A stretch of 64,000 nucleotides of DNA from Glossina fuscipes (lineage: Eukaryota; Arthropoda; Insecta; Diptera; Glossinidae), in the NCBI RefSeq assembly GCF_014805625.2, contig NW_023998432.1:2737563-2801562 (forward strand), in the 5' to 3' direction. Each line of letters opens with the position of its first letter. The first letter of the stretch is position 1. The notes beneath the pieces are model-generated. The model worked only from the letters and a program-made list of their open reading frames with translations, did not search any database and was not told where the DNA came from. Positions 38,542 to 51,190 of this stretch are shown here, in pieces. The position numbers were made by a program, and so were the translations under genes.

Positions 38542-38573
38542 ATCGGCTACATCCACTAATAGATGTAGCCGAT
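38542..38573. repeat. 12-bp perfect inverted repeat with 8-bp loop
   Basis: ATCGGCTACATC (38542-38553) and its exact complement GATGTAGCCGAT (38562-38573), separated by CACTAATA. It lies about 120 bp upstream of the mariner fragment start. It may be a hairpin of an associated element; no function is shown. Confidence 0.85.
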
Positions 38574-39719
38574 CAAAATACAAGCACTGGTTAATTTGGT
38601 GTACGATGGTGTACGAGAAATTTCACCCGATGTCATGCCATGCGATTTTACTTCGATCGTAGTCGCAAACTTGCTTGTACATTTTCTTTTCCTACAATAA
38701 ATCTGGAATTTTGATTGTCAATTTGTTCGATTGTTGTTGTTTTCGATTTTGAGAGCTTTATTTACGAAGTTTCATTTAGTAAGATGCAGATGGGAAAACG
38801 TTATTTGTATTTTTAGCGGTAAAAAAAAAAAGAAAGCAATATTCGATGGATTTGGAGAAAAATAACTTCCCGTATTTCATACAGTTTTCTAGTTTTCCTA
38901 TCACCGCGTCAAATTTAAAAAAAAAAAAAAAAAAAACAATTAAATGACGTCCGATTTCTATGGAATTCAATAATGTAGTAAGAGATTTAGGTGAATATCG
39001 GTGAAGTGTAATTCTGATATTCTGAAGTTAGGTAAATGTATTAGTGTTGAGCCAAAGAGTAGATTTTGGTTTGTCTTACTTCACTGACTATAAGCTTATT
39101 TGTTCCTGATGAATATTTGATTTCGCTCAGCCTTTAACGAAGCAAGTGGCCTTTGACCGAAAATTATTGCTTTAATCAAGTGAAATAAGCAGCTTGAAAA
39201 TACTATTAGGTACAAAGGGCTTGTCCAATTTTATAAGCAACGACAATTGCAGCGCGATAGGCTGCCCGAATGTATTTGCAGAATGAATGCTTTTGTAATC
39301 TTTTAACGCGGAACAACATTTATGCAAATGCATTAATGAATATTTTATTGATTGATTGAAGTGAAAAAAAAAATCCATTATCTCGAAGAAATTTTTTCTC
39401 AAAATTTTGTGACGCTTCTCCAAGTGTTCGAAAAGACCACGTTTATTAGCTAAATTCTTTCGGAAAAGGTGCAGCGTAAGGTCTTACTTTCTTAATTCTT
39501 TCCAATTCCTATGATTCGCGCATGAACAGAAAAAGCGTGTAGAAAGCTTTTATAAAAACCGGAAAGAAAGCATTTATAAAAACGTTTCCTAGTAAAAATA
39601 TGTCAGCTGAGATCGATACGAAAGCTTTTAATGCTTCTGCTAGGATATTAAGAGTTTAAAATGAAATTTTTAGCTTTGATTATGAATTCGACTGTAGGCT
39701 TAGAAATTTTCTTTCGGTT

Positions 39720-40008
39720 TTTTTTTGTCATGACAGAACGACGAACAATATTTTTTTTCATTCATTTTTCGGGGCACCTCTCCTATTCGCGGCGCGCATT
39801 GGTGATTAAAAACAAGTGAGGAAAGAGGAAAAAGGAAAGAAGTAGGGAGATGCTGTCCGCAACCGGGTGTGTGGACAATCGGTAAGTTTTGTGCTTTCAC
39901 CGACTGAGTATCCACTGTAACTACGACCGAAGTAAATTCTACCGCATTGAGATTTGAACCAGCGCATACTCAGTCGATAGTCGCGATTCTTACCTATTCG
40001 GCTAAATA
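39720..40008 (-). mobile_element. SINE-like element with tRNA-derived head, copy 2
   Basis: On the minus strand: A box TAGCCGAATAGG (complement of 39993-40004) and B box GGTTCAAATCTC (complement of 39949-39960). It continues as a more GC-rich body with a TACTCAGTCGGTGAAAGCAC motif and a CT-rich stretch to about 39720. The head aligns almost base-for-base in spacing with copy 1 at 36941. No cloverleaf closes, so it is not a tRNA gene. The downstream boundary is approximate. Confidence 0.55.
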
Positions 40009-40799
40009 TGGGGATTTAAAAATCGCATACCTTTTGCTCATGTCCCTGGGGAGATTGCGTTGCAGAACTTTAGAAGCGTTTTTGTCAAAAAAGATTTTTG
40101 AGCTAAACGAGTTGAAGGTTTGATAAATATCTTTACAGTAACTTTCTCTTCCCCTTTCATTCTGCCTCTATCTCTCTCTCTCTCTCTCTTTCTCTCTCTG
40201 TCTGTCTGTCTGTCTCTGTCTCTTTCTTTCTTTCTTTCTTCCTTCGTCTCTTTCTCTCGTACAAGACATAGGACATTTTTAATAAATTGATTGCAGCATT
40301 TTTTATATATAAAAGATTGCCTTTTTTTGGTCCAAAATAATATCTTTCCATTTGAAAATATAACATTATTCGTAAAAAAATCAATATTTTCACGATCCTT
40401 ATAAATAAATATTTTTCCACAACTAGATATATGTCTAGCAATTTTCCCGCATCTTATTATCAAAAAAATTGTCAGAAAATAGTTTTCTTTTCTTTTAAGG
40501 CTGTCACAACAGCTGTTGACTAAATCTGACCTTCATTTTGTCGATTCCCACTGATCCACTTTTATGTACAAATATTAAATTAAATATTATTACTACTACC
40601 CATTGTATTGGTCAACTCTGAACAGGGATCATAACATTGTCGCCTAAAAAGAGTTTAAAGCTTAACTGTCTATAACTTGATAATAATTTCTTTCCCCAAA
40701 GGTTCCTACAAGTTGAACTGGAAACGTTGTTTTTTTTTATTTATAAAAGATCACTTTTCTATATACCTATGGGAGAAATACAAATCTATGGGAGTAAGA

Positions 40800-41300
40800 C
40801 AATTTAATTTGCCCCGAGCATGGAGCTGGTCGTGTCAGTTAAGATAGCTATTAGGTATCGTATGGGATCGCGTAAACTAATATTAGAGACTTTATAGAAT
40901 TTAATGAAAGTACCACGGGGATCAAGACGTCCACTCAGGCTAAGTCACATGTTCTTATGCGAATCTTTTGCATTCCATTGCTTGAGCCATGCCCACGCAT
41001 AACCAAGATATGTTGCGAAGGTCTAGCAAATCTAGGTATGAGCGGTGATCAGCCCTGACTACCAGGTAAAAACGCGCGAGCTATAAATTATGAATTTCAA
41101 GTAGACCTCGAACATTTTCCAGTGTGGATTTCTGGCCATACACTTTAGATCGATCTGGAATACCAATTCCAGGTGTAGAGCGGCTTCTAGGTTATAGGGA
41201 TGGTCACACTTTCCGGAAAGCGCCTGTTTACTCCTGAATAACCCGTTGTGTTTGCACGCATCGCTCCTGATAAATTTGTATAATGATACCAACTTCTATC
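40800..41300. other. unidentified less AT-rich block in intron 1
   Basis: About 500 bp of visibly higher GC and complexity than its surroundings, between AT-rich flanks. It looks like an inserted element fragment, but I recognise no protein motif or terminal repeat. A 77-codon minus-strand frame (41059-41292) has no family signature. Confidence 0.35.
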
Positions 41301-41668
41301 AGTTTATGGAATTTTTCAAAAATTTAGAAAATGAAATGCAATGAAATTATTATTTAATATATAGACAACAAATAGTTTCAATGAAAAAAAAAGTAGCTTT
41401 GAAAGAGCCTCCAAGTTTATACACTCTTTGTCTTTTGGGAGACATTTGTGAACCAATTCGCGAGACTTGTGGAGTATACAACATAAAATAAATGATTATA
41501 ACTGTGCCGAGTTAGTAGCATTTCTGCCGCCATTTTGTGATCTTATCATTGAATTAGGCGGAAAAAACGAGGAATAGTTCATACTAACTTAGCATTTCCT
41601 ATCAATTCGTAGTAGTGTTTAAAACTTATTTTACATTTACGTTATGTGAAGATTCTAGCAAACATCTA

Positions 41669-41672
<4 letters not shown>

Positions 41673-41707
<35 letters not shown>
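41673..41707. repeat. (AT)n microsatellite
   Basis: Perfect TA run of about 35 bases in intron 1. Confidence 0.9.
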
Positions 41708-41710
<3 letters not shown>

Positions 41711-42414
41711 TCTTCTTGTCATATTTTTTTACATTAAAGAGAAGAATGTTGCAATGCATTTTTTTATGAAAAATATAAGAATACTACCGTTCGGGGTAAT
41801 TTAGTTAAAGAGCTTTTTTTGTTGGTATTATGAGGCGGGCTTTCTTCTTTTAGTTCAAACACATTATGCACAACTTTCTTTACCAGATATTTTTTATGAT
41901 TTGTTTTTTCTAAAATAGTTTTTATATGTGAGTTATATATTTACTTATACAGTATACACACAAACACACATACACGCACGTACATTTATACTGATGTGTA
42001 ATTGTTGTGTTTTGTCAAATTGCCTGACACAGCTAAACTTTATTTTAGTTACTTCAGTTTTTATTACAAACGAAACTTTATACTAAATTAAGTTGCGATC
42101 TATCCACGTATATATATATATATGGTATTGTTGTTGTTCTACATTAGACAAAATATTATGCGATTTCTTGCCGCAGTTTGTAAATACTTTGGTTATATAT
42201 GGTGAATAAGTCTTTTTACTGTCTTACTCGAAGGCATTTTAAGTAAAATGAAAATATATTAACCACACATACATATACGTGTATATACAAATAAACAAAC
42301 AAAAAGGCACGCAAAACTTTAATGGCAACCTAATTAATAAAATGTTTGCAGATATAGAAAGTAGACAGAAAAGTAAAGATAACACACACATACATACACA
42401 CGCGCACAAATATC

Positions 42415-42417
<3 letters not shown>

Positions 42418-42452
<35 letters not shown>
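42418..42452. repeat. (AT)n microsatellite
   Basis: TA run of about 35 bases in intron 1, preceded by an ACACAC-rich stretch. Confidence 0.9.
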
Positions 42453-42453
<1 letters not shown>

Positions 42454-43528
42454 TGTATATTTATTATTTCCTCATCACATGCCATAAGCTATAGCACTAA
42501 AGCTCTAACTTGAAGACGGAAGGATAACACGATAGACTAACTAAAGTATTGTTAGAGGAAATTTTTGAAGTTTGGTTTTTCGTTGTTGTTGTTTCCATCT
42601 CATTTTTATCATTTTTTTTATTTTATTATAGCTGTGTGGTAATTTCTAAATGCATTAAAGAGGCGTAAATGAGGAGGATATCAATGTCGCTGCATTCTCT
42701 CCCCATCGAAGTGTATATGTATGTACGTGCGTGTCAAGCTTTCCTTACACTTTAAATTATTTACGAAAGTTGGTATTATAAAATTTTTTGGCGGTTTTCG
42801 TGCTATTTATTAATGTACGGCCTTTGCTTGTCTCTTCGCCTGCCATAACCTGTACAAAATGCATAAATGCTAACGGCAAGGCTTAGAGTCCTATGGACAA
42901 AGATATAATATTCAAATATGTACCGCAAATTGTTTGTGCTGCAGTAAATAGTTGAGCTCTTAGTTCAGTTTACTTAACATTGAATAGAAAGGCATAGTGT
43001 TTCGCTGCATTTGAGTGTTGCTGAATGTTAAATTATTTACTTGTTTAGGCTTTTTTTATTGTTGAGAGAATAGTGTCGACCGTTCCAGTTAACATGGTGG
43101 GATGGGCGGGTGGCAGCGGCGAGTTGAATAAAAGGGCGAGAGGGCGGCGCAAAAAATTCAAGACATAATACATAGGCTATCTAAGAATAAAAACTTGATA
43201 ACTGGTTTATTTTTACAATTGTGCAAGGTATGGCATACAACCGCTGCAACTTCGACGTCTTCATGCGCTCTAATGCAAACTATTTATGGTTCCTTTCTTT
43301 TCTTTTATACCATTTTCAGTTCATTTAGCAGAACGTCGTTTTTTTTCTAAAGAAAATATTTAAAAGCAAAAAAACACCAATTTCGACACGCAATTGCGGT
43401 TATCAGGTAACAACTAAAGTTTTAGTATTTTACTACAACAGTAACGCAAAAATAACTAATATAGTCTAACTAACTATAATTAATATAGTTACTTTTAAGA
43501 TTATGAAATGTGAAAGTTTTTAACTTAC

Positions 43529-43714
43529 TTTTAGCAAATCTCTGAAATATGGACTGCATGCCGATAATACGACTCTGTGAGCTTTAATGCTGCGTCCTTC
43601 ACAGGCTAATGTTACATCCACAAAATCCTCATCGTCTCTTAAATTCTCAAATGCTGATGTAATGCTGCTTTGGTAATTATTCCAACGCAAACAAAAATGC
43701 TGTGTTTCATCCAT
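43529..43714 (-). CDS. br: broad core exon 1: start codon and first half of BTB/POZ domain
   Basis: 62 codons from ATG (43712-43714) to donor CTAAAA|gtaagt. Begins [20 protein letters not shown], followed by [20 protein letters not shown] and [17 protein letters not shown]. This is the unmistakable opening of Tramtrack-group BTB domains (QFCLRWNN.Q ... FVDVTLA..G ... [12 protein letters not shown]). It differs from the Drosophila broad sequence I remember by only a few residues, so the orthology call is strong rather than just family-level. This ATG is the start because the family begins exactly here ([10 protein letters not shown]) and the upstream sequence reads as UTR. The exon joins exon 2 in phase 0 to complete the domain. 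Confidence 0.97.
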
Positions 43715-44004
43715 GGTGTTAGCCTTTTTAATACCACTTTGAAGAAATCTTAGAAACGAGCTATTTTTTTACCGATTCTGAGGTTTAATTTTGTTTTCTT
43801 TTGTTTTGTTTCTATGTTTTGTCTAGATTTCGAATTTTTTCTATTTATACGATATTGTTTTTATTTTTTGTTTTTGGGCAAAATTTTTATGCGTCTTTTC
43901 CTAAACGTTCCGGTTTTCAATAATAATTTTAAACTTTTCTCCTGTGTCGGGCTTTGTCGCTGATTGACTTTACAAATATTCTTCCTTTCTTTTCTCTTCT
44001 TCTT

Positions 44005-44035
<31 letters not shown>

Positions 44036-44158
44036 TAGTAACAGAACTCAATAAGTTTGCTTAAGCAATAAATTGTTGTTGTTCTTGTTGATGTTGTTGT
44101 TGTGGTTGTTCTTGTTGTTGCAGCAGTAGCTAGTTGTTAAATTGTAAATTAATGTAAA
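43715..44158 (-). other. probable 5' UTR portion of broad exon 1
   Basis: Upstream of the ATG, the minus strand is rich in AAG triplets and CAA-type repeats, as in many fly 5' leaders. A good candidate acceptor, TTTTGGTTTCTTTCTAG, ends at 44159, which would start the exon at 44158. Other AG acceptors are possible within the interval, so the boundary is tentative. Confidence 0.35.
43994..44034. repeat. (TTC)n trinucleotide repeat
   Basis: About 12 CTT/TTC triplets, read as (GAA)n on the broad coding strand in the presumed 5' leader. Likely length-polymorphic. Confidence 0.95.
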
Positions 44159-45069
44159 CTAGAAAGAAACCAAAAGAAAATAAATTATTAATAATTCTTA
44201 ATATTATGAAGTAATAAAAGTTAAAAAAACAAAAATAAAGTTTGAATTTAATCAAGCAAGAGCTGTCTTCTGCTAAATGTACACATTGACTGAGTAATCG
44301 GAAATGCATTTCTACAAAAAAAATATATTTTACAGTTAAAAATAACTTTATGATATTAAAACACTTCCTAAAGGGTAAGCATAGGGAAACTCAAGCAGAA
44401 AGGCAAGCTCAAGTTATCAATCCTAGCAATTCTCAATAGAGTAAGACTGCATTTCGTTTGCATTTTGTCTTCATTGTTTGTATTGTATATTTATATATAT
44501 ATGTATATACAATCTTTTTTTAATACACGAAAATATATTCACATTTGTTTAGGAAATTGCAGTTCTTGCAAAACTTTTATTTTCTTTTGGAGATCTACGT
44601 TTTATTGCTTGAAAAAAGCAACAATTTTATGGTTAATTCAATTTAGTGTCAGCTGTTGTTCAAAAAATCACTTCGGAAGCCAAAGAAACAATGCGTAACG
44701 GATGCGCATTGGAGTTGTTGATGAGTTTCCAACAATTCAAAAAAAATTTTTTTTAAAATAAAATTTACTTAAAAGCGATCAGATTACGTAAGATTTCGTT
44801 AGAAGAAAAAGCGAAGAAAGATAACACGTTCCTTCGGGGAGCGAAATATAAAGGATTTTTTTCAAAAATTACAAAATGTTATTATGCACCTCACACATAA
44901 ATTACAATATATACCTCTAACGTTGCAGTGGAGTTATGTTCTCAAATAAATTTGATCAACAACTTGCAAAAAGTCTCCTTTGCATTCATTGTTTTCTTAT
45001 ATGCATCATCGAAAGATGAAAGCTATCTTTACTGTGTCAAAACATTTGCAACGCCTACACGGACGCTTC

Positions 45070-45160
45070 AGTGATCCCATCAAGTTTTTGATCAGTATCA
45101 AATTTTCAATCGATTTAAGCACGTTCGTCTGTCCTTTTGCCGTCGGCTTGTCTGTCAATC
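45070..45160 (-). repeat. dispersed fly repeat, partial copy C
   Basis: Plus-strand words TTTTTGATCAGTATCAAATT, TTCAATCGATTTAAGCACGT and TCGTCTGTCC...TCGGCTTGTCTGTC match, in reverse complement, the GACAGACGGAC...TCGAT...TGATACTGAT order of the repeat family. Only part of the element is present. Confidence 0.45.
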
Positions 45161-45434
45161 TATGTAAAGTCTGTTGTAAACATTCTCCAGGTCCCAAAAA
45201 TGAAGGAAGGAGACCCCGACAGTACTGCATAAAGTAAGAACACATCGGCTTTTCAGAAGGAATAAAAAATTGTTTTTTTGCTCATTGCTCACAAAACTAC
45301 AACTTCTGCAGAACTTCTACAAAAACAGAAAAAATCGGGCACGCATACCCCATTTTATATTCTGTTTTAGAGTCATTTTTTTTTTTCAAAAGTCTTACAA
45401 CGAACAGAAGCTAAGTTCAAAAGCCCTATGATGT

Positions 45435-45530
45435 ATATAAATTCTTGATTAATGTCAAATTTGGAATGCACATAAACATGTTCGTCCATTTATCTGCTCA
45501 CCTGTTCGTCTGCCCAACTGTCTAGTATTT
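45435..45530 (-). repeat. dispersed fly repeat, partial copy D
   Basis: Second fragment 270 bp from copy C in the same orientation: TATAAATTCTTGATTAATGT, CAAATTTGGAATGCACATAA, then TTCGTCCATTTATCTGCTCA and CTGTTCGTCTG. Diverged. Confidence 0.45.
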
Positions 45531-47094
45531 GCGGTAAATAAAACTCGTAAGTACGAATATATCGCTTATAAACTTGCAAAAGATTTTGAAAATATCAAAG
45601 AAAAGCCTTCAACGTCCACAATCCTATATAACGAAAACTGTGGGCATCTTAGTTTTCTGTGTTTTTTGTTTTCTACTCTAAAGTGTACACAATATTGTTT
45701 TGCATTTTTATATTTGAATAGAAAAGATCCACAGCGCCCGTCTAATACTATAGAGCAAGAAGATTGTGTTCTGTTCCTTTTGTTAGGGATCACGATGATA
45801 GGTGTAAAAAATTCATTCATGACCAAATATAATTTTCTTACTTTTCTTACTTTACTTGTTCTTCTTTTCTTTTCTTTTTTCGTAGGAACAAACTAACTAA
45901 AGGGAAGTTAAAAAATGGGATTTAATTGCAAGTTTGTTTTTTTGCTCTGAAAAAAAAAACAAGCAGTTTATCTTCAGTAAATGGTAAAAAATGTTTTATT
46001 CGTTTGATGGCGTTTTGACAAACGCTAGCTGCATAATTTTCTCATGTTTTCGATATCGAATATGGCTTATACGTTCAAAAATTGTTTGTTTTCTTTTGAA
46101 ACTTTTTACGCAAGCAACCATTTTTTGGATATCGTCATAAAAATGAGATTTTTGCTTAGACAAATAATAACTCATTGGCTGAATATAGCGAGCATCACGA
46201 CATATATCAGTTCAGAATTGATCTTTTTACGCGGAAGGATAGTTTTTATAAGTCCGAGTACCACTGATTTGAACAATCACTCTGCCACTCTGTTTTTTTT
46301 TTTTTTAATGACTTGTCACATGGAGCATGTTCCCCATAGCTGCACAAATACGGTAATGGCTGGGGAGAAAAAAGTAGGGGAGGAGGGACAGGATGTGCCT
46401 GTCAAAGTCTGAAGGATGTACATACCCCATTCGCAAATCCTAATTCATCTGATGGGCCGACTTGATAGTTACGCTTCCGTTCTGCTACCCATTTATTGTT
46501 GGTAGTTTTCTTAAAGATAGAGCTTCAACGTAAAGCTCATAATACACACCGCTCAGGTAAACCCCTTAAATCGCGATGCTATCGATATGCGGGCTTTAAA
46601 GCTGATATTCAAAGTTTCCTTGAAGGTTTCCAATAATATGTCATTTTCGTGCTTCATCACTTGTCACGATTCACCAGCATTTGCTTTCCAATAACTTAAG
46701 CAAGAAAACTATCGTTTTGCTTCTCATTAAAGAAAACTCCATTTATTGGATGGTAAACAAATCTATGCTATGTACGCTTCACCGGAATAACTTATGCAAT
46801 TCGCAAACACGATAGCGACTATTACCGGTAGCGATAATTATAAATTTTGTTAGAACCGTAGACAACTTGTTATAGTAAAAAAGATTAAATGTAAATCTTT
46901 GTATTCACCTATCATTTACGCGTTGATTTACAGTAAAACAAGTAAAAATGTTATTGTGAGTTACGGTCCACCATAAGTATCCTACTCTGTTTCGATTAAC
47001 GAATTTATTCGACGAAGTTATAACCACTTTTACGAATAAGTTGTTTTATGGAAAGTGATCAAAAACGTGTTTCGAAGTGAACTAATTGCAATAC

Positions 47095-47340
47095 CGTTTA
47101 TCCTTGGGCCAAAACACGTCGGTGTACCAAATTTCATTAAAATATCTCGAAAATTGCGGCCTGTAGATTGAAAACAAGTAAAAAAAACAAAAAGACGGAC
47201 AAGTGGAAATATAGAGTAACAAATTTAAATCAGTTCAGAAAGTGTTTCTGAAAATTGAATCTGCCTCAAATCCTTCTAGAATCGCACAAAGTTAATATAT
47301 CCTTGTACTGGAAGCGGCGTAGGGTGTAAACATATTTAGT
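47095..47340 (+). repeat. dispersed fly repeat, copy E
   Basis: Best copy in the window: CCAAAACACGTCGGTGTACC, AAATTTCATTAAAATATCTC, GAAAATTGCGGCCTGTAGAT, then AAAGACGGACAAG, CCTCAAATCCTTCTAGAAT and GCACAAAGTTAATATATCCT. Matches copy A landmark by landmark on the same strand. Confidence 0.65.
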
Positions 47341-50300
47341 GTGCCCTTAAAGCTGTGTTTTAGAACACCTTTTACAGTTTGTAACTCTCAAACGGTGACA
47401 AACGGGTAAAGCATCTGCATTGGCTTTCTTTGCATTTTTGCTTACGCAATAAAGTTTAAAGTTGAAATGGTGAAGCATATTTGGTATTCGTCTCCCAAAA
47501 AATGCGCAGTGAAAGTTTGTTGCTCTAAAGAAATGTTGAAATTTTTTATTTCCCCTTAATAAAGGTTACAAGTGTTTGATTTAATGGAATGTAAATATGA
47601 AGGTCTAATATATGAAAATTTTTACTTAAGAATGCTTATGGAAAATATTCAATATTTTTTCAATCGCAATTAAGTCACTTTTATTCTTTCCCTTCCCAAA
47701 AATGCAGTTAACCGCAGTGTGTGCTGTTGAGTACCTTTTTTTTATCACTCCAATGCCCCATTTATCTTTCCAACAGGCACAAGAGTCGCCACAACACCTT
47801 TCAAACTAACGCTGATTGTCAACGGTACTTTTTCTTATCAAAAAGCAACGTTGTTACTGTTCAGATTTTTCTGTTGCTTTGAAAATTACAAAAATAGCCT
47901 CACAAAAACCCTCACATTATAATTTGTAATCTGACGATCGGGATATCATCAAATTGCGATACATATCTTTTGAAGGCTGATACTATCCAGAAATTATTTG
48001 GATCTCTCGACGGTCTTGTCATGTAGGTGTCAGACCGGAGATTTATTGAGTGATATTATTTATATATTTGACGTTATTTATATAAAAATATATGTATATT
48101 TATGTAAATCACAAGTTCGATAACCAAATCATAAAAACTATATGAATAAATTTAAGGAATCTATGCTAGAAGGAAAAAGCATGTAACATACGCCTATGTA
48201 TGCTAAACTAGCTTCACTCTATAGCTTTTCATTTTTTTAGTTAGTAGAGGTAAACTAAAAATATTTTATGTCGAGAGGTTAGTGTCTGCTCCAGACGGTT
48301 CTAGTTTCATAATTCCGAAAAAATGGTAAAGTATTAAGTTAAAGAAATTGGAATTTTATAACCTACAAAGCCTTCTCAACCCTAATCAGACCACGATGAA
48401 CCTTTGCATCGTATTTAAACAATGAACTTAAATTTTTTGATTATTTCAGGTAATATTTTACGCTTATAACATTTATAAGTTATTTGCACATATAAATATA
48501 CCTAAGGTACAAAGGAGAGCAATAGCATTTTATTCATTCTTGCCATCGTTATAAGTGGCTGCAACTCACGTCATGATATGATTCGTTATAAAGAAAAAGC
48601 ACGTGGATCCTTTAGGCATTGACGCATAATTCTGAATAGAGTTGCATGTACAACAATGAATGAGAATAGAAATGATAAAAAAAAGAGAAACTCTTTACAC
48701 GAAAATATTAATAAAATTCGAAGAGGAGATAAAAACTACCGTGAAATTAGTGTGCCAATATTAGATGGGAATATTATTTCTCGTATTGGCATGGATTTTA
48801 AAATTTTTTCTCTATAAATTCGTATCAATTGCTTACCTTTATATTTGAACATAAAATTTCGTTCTGAAATTGACATTTTCTTACATTTATCAACTTTCAT
48901 CATTTCATTGCAGACATTCCAATTTGTAAAAGGTCGAGAGAAAGTTTATAAAGGTCCTCATGAAAGCAATTGTAACATATCTTGAACGTTTACCACTTTT
49001 CAAAGATAACACGTAAACATAAATATTTCAGTCAAAAATTTCCAATACAAGTAAGTCTTCACTTTCCATTTCTTCACATATACGTACATTGTCCATAAGA
49101 ACGTCTGCGCAAAAATTTGATATATGTGGCTGTACACTTTTAACGTTTACTATATTGCACGCATTTATTTCCACGATAAGTGATTCGTCAATTTTTTTTT
49201 ATTCGAATATATAATCTTGATATGTCTTGATTCTCACAGATGCTAGAAAAAGGATTTGCAAACTTATTTAAATATTTATCACAATTATGTTAATATTCCC
49301 TTGGAAAAAAGAGGTTGTGTGTAGCTGGCAATGTAGCAGTAAAATAATTTCACTCAAGGGTATGATGTTGTTCCTGTTGTTGTTGTATTTTTTTAATATA
49401 TTCTTCGATATGATGAATTTTATAAAACATATTCAATATTATAACATTTTTTAATAAGAAATTCGCATTATTATTATTTGTATACATATAGATATTTTTT
49501 GTTTTTTATATACATTTTATATCTAGATTCTTTAATGTAAATAAACCTATTTGGAAATTCCGGTTCATTTCATGGCCAAGGTTTTGCTTTTAAACACTTT
49601 CGTTTAAACTAAACATCACTACATTGTGAAATCACAAATTTCTAAGTTCACACAGAGACACAGGCACCAGCTGAAAAGCCAAACCGAAATTCGCTATTCT
49701 TTTCTTTCTTTCTATAGAGTTCTAAAATAAAAAGAAGACAAAACAACACTTTCACTCCCTCTCTTTAAATTCTTCCATCCTCAAGAGAGGTTAATGCAAG
49801 TATACTAACTTAAGCATATGTTATGTCACGCTTGCAGGTAAACGTTAAAGGTCTCGTAAAGCAAACACTGTCGGAGAGCTCTATGCATATACATTGTCTA
49901 TGTCTATACATTGTGAGCTTATTTTTTTAACGATCTGTATAGCGATTTAAAAAAAATATAAAAATTTTGAATAATTTTTTCCACTAATATCATGACAATT
50001 AAGAACGTTATTGTTTTGAAATCCTTACACATAATATAAAAATAGAGTCACAAAACTATATCCTCGACTGCCCCACATTCTATCATAATATACATTTAGA
50101 TCTAGCCAGTGGTGGGTATCGACAATTCGAATTGCGTCGTTTTGCAGCTTCCTTATATTTATTAGATAACATTTTCAAGATCAAATGAGAGCATATTTGG
50201 TGGCATTATAGAATTGTGCTTAGCTAACGCTTAGTTGATATGCTATGTACTGTAAGCATTAGTATATAACATATGTATGCGTATATATATATATATATGT

Positions 50301-50994
50301 AATTATATGATGGAATTTTTAATTGCAATTAATTTTTTAATACTTCTGGATTATTTTTAACCATCAAGATAGAGAGCGAGAGTGAAAGAAAGAGAGAAAG
50401 AACAACAAAAAAAGGAAATGGTATGGATTTTTACATTTCTAATATCATTTGTACGTACTCCGAACATTTGTCAGCTCACATAATGCTAATAATAATAATA
50501 ATAATAATAATAGAAATATTTAACTGAATATACGTTAGGTAATGCCTATGTGTTTCTATTATTAGTAATTCTCTGTGTTTCTTGCTTATTTATGATATGG
50601 TGAAAGTGAAATTATTTTCAAGGTTTTCATTCATTCCGGATCCTCACCTTTTCTAATATATTTCTTTTTTTTATATAAATAATCTCTCAGTGAAACGCTT
50701 TTATATAAATAAATTTGTTTCTTTTTTTTTTTTTTTTTTTTTTAAATCACACACACAAATTAATTTTTTGAATTTATAAAAATACTGAACATGACATAAT
50801 TTAAGTGCACATTAGAAAAATGAAAATAATTTTAACCCTGAATTAAATATATTATACAAAAAAGAGGAACTGTTACACTAAATTTTATTCGAAGTAATTT
50901 CATTTTTACCACCTTGCAAACTAATTATTATTGTTATTTGTTTGATTCAATGTTAAATTATATTTTTGGTTTTGTTTATTTATCTTTAAGGAAT

Positions 50995-51190
50995 AGAATA
51001 GAATAGAATCGAGCGTTCGAATGACCGACCGACTGACCGACCGACCGACCGTTTGTTTTGAATATGCGCAACTGCGATGTTATGTGCTGACCTGACTGGC
51101 GTTAAAAAAGCGCATTAAGCAACTGCCAAAAAACTATTCAAAAATATTCACTTGAACCGCGCGCAGACAGACTGCGCCCGACAGAAAAAA
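50995..51190 (-). promoter_or_regulatory. GC-richer patch, possible promoter or leader exon
   Basis: The most GC- and CpG-rich stretch in the 20 kb upstream of the coding region. It holds repeated GAATA, tandem GACC/GGTC units (about 51022-51050), palindromic GCGCGC and TGCGCA words, and TCAGTC-type initiator-like words on the minus strand. Its position 7 kb upstream of the start codon suits a first exon or promoter. I see no TATA box and DPE pair in register, so this is only a candidate. Confidence 0.2.

Larger units (their letters stand above)
30570..43528 (-). other. 13 kb first coding intron of broad
   Basis: Intron from donor CTAAAA|gtaagt (43529/43528) to acceptor ...ttttacag (30570), splitting the BTB domain. 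It is mostly AT-rich single-copy-looking DNA with TG/TA microsatellites (31490-31560, 41673-41707, 42418-42452). The 35-41 kb part is more complex and holds degraded mobile-element remnants: SINE-like heads at 36941-37030 and about 39930-40008, a dispersed repeat at 37155-37395, a mariner fragment at 38060-38421 with an inverted repeat nearby, and an unidentified less AT-rich block at 40800-41300. No other exon recognised. Confidence 0.65.

Noticed and set aside
48640..48820. Frame reading RRGDKNYREISVPILDG, similar in feel to Tc1-type helix-turn-helix regions
   Set aside because: One short phrase without supporting upstream or downstream transposase motifs.
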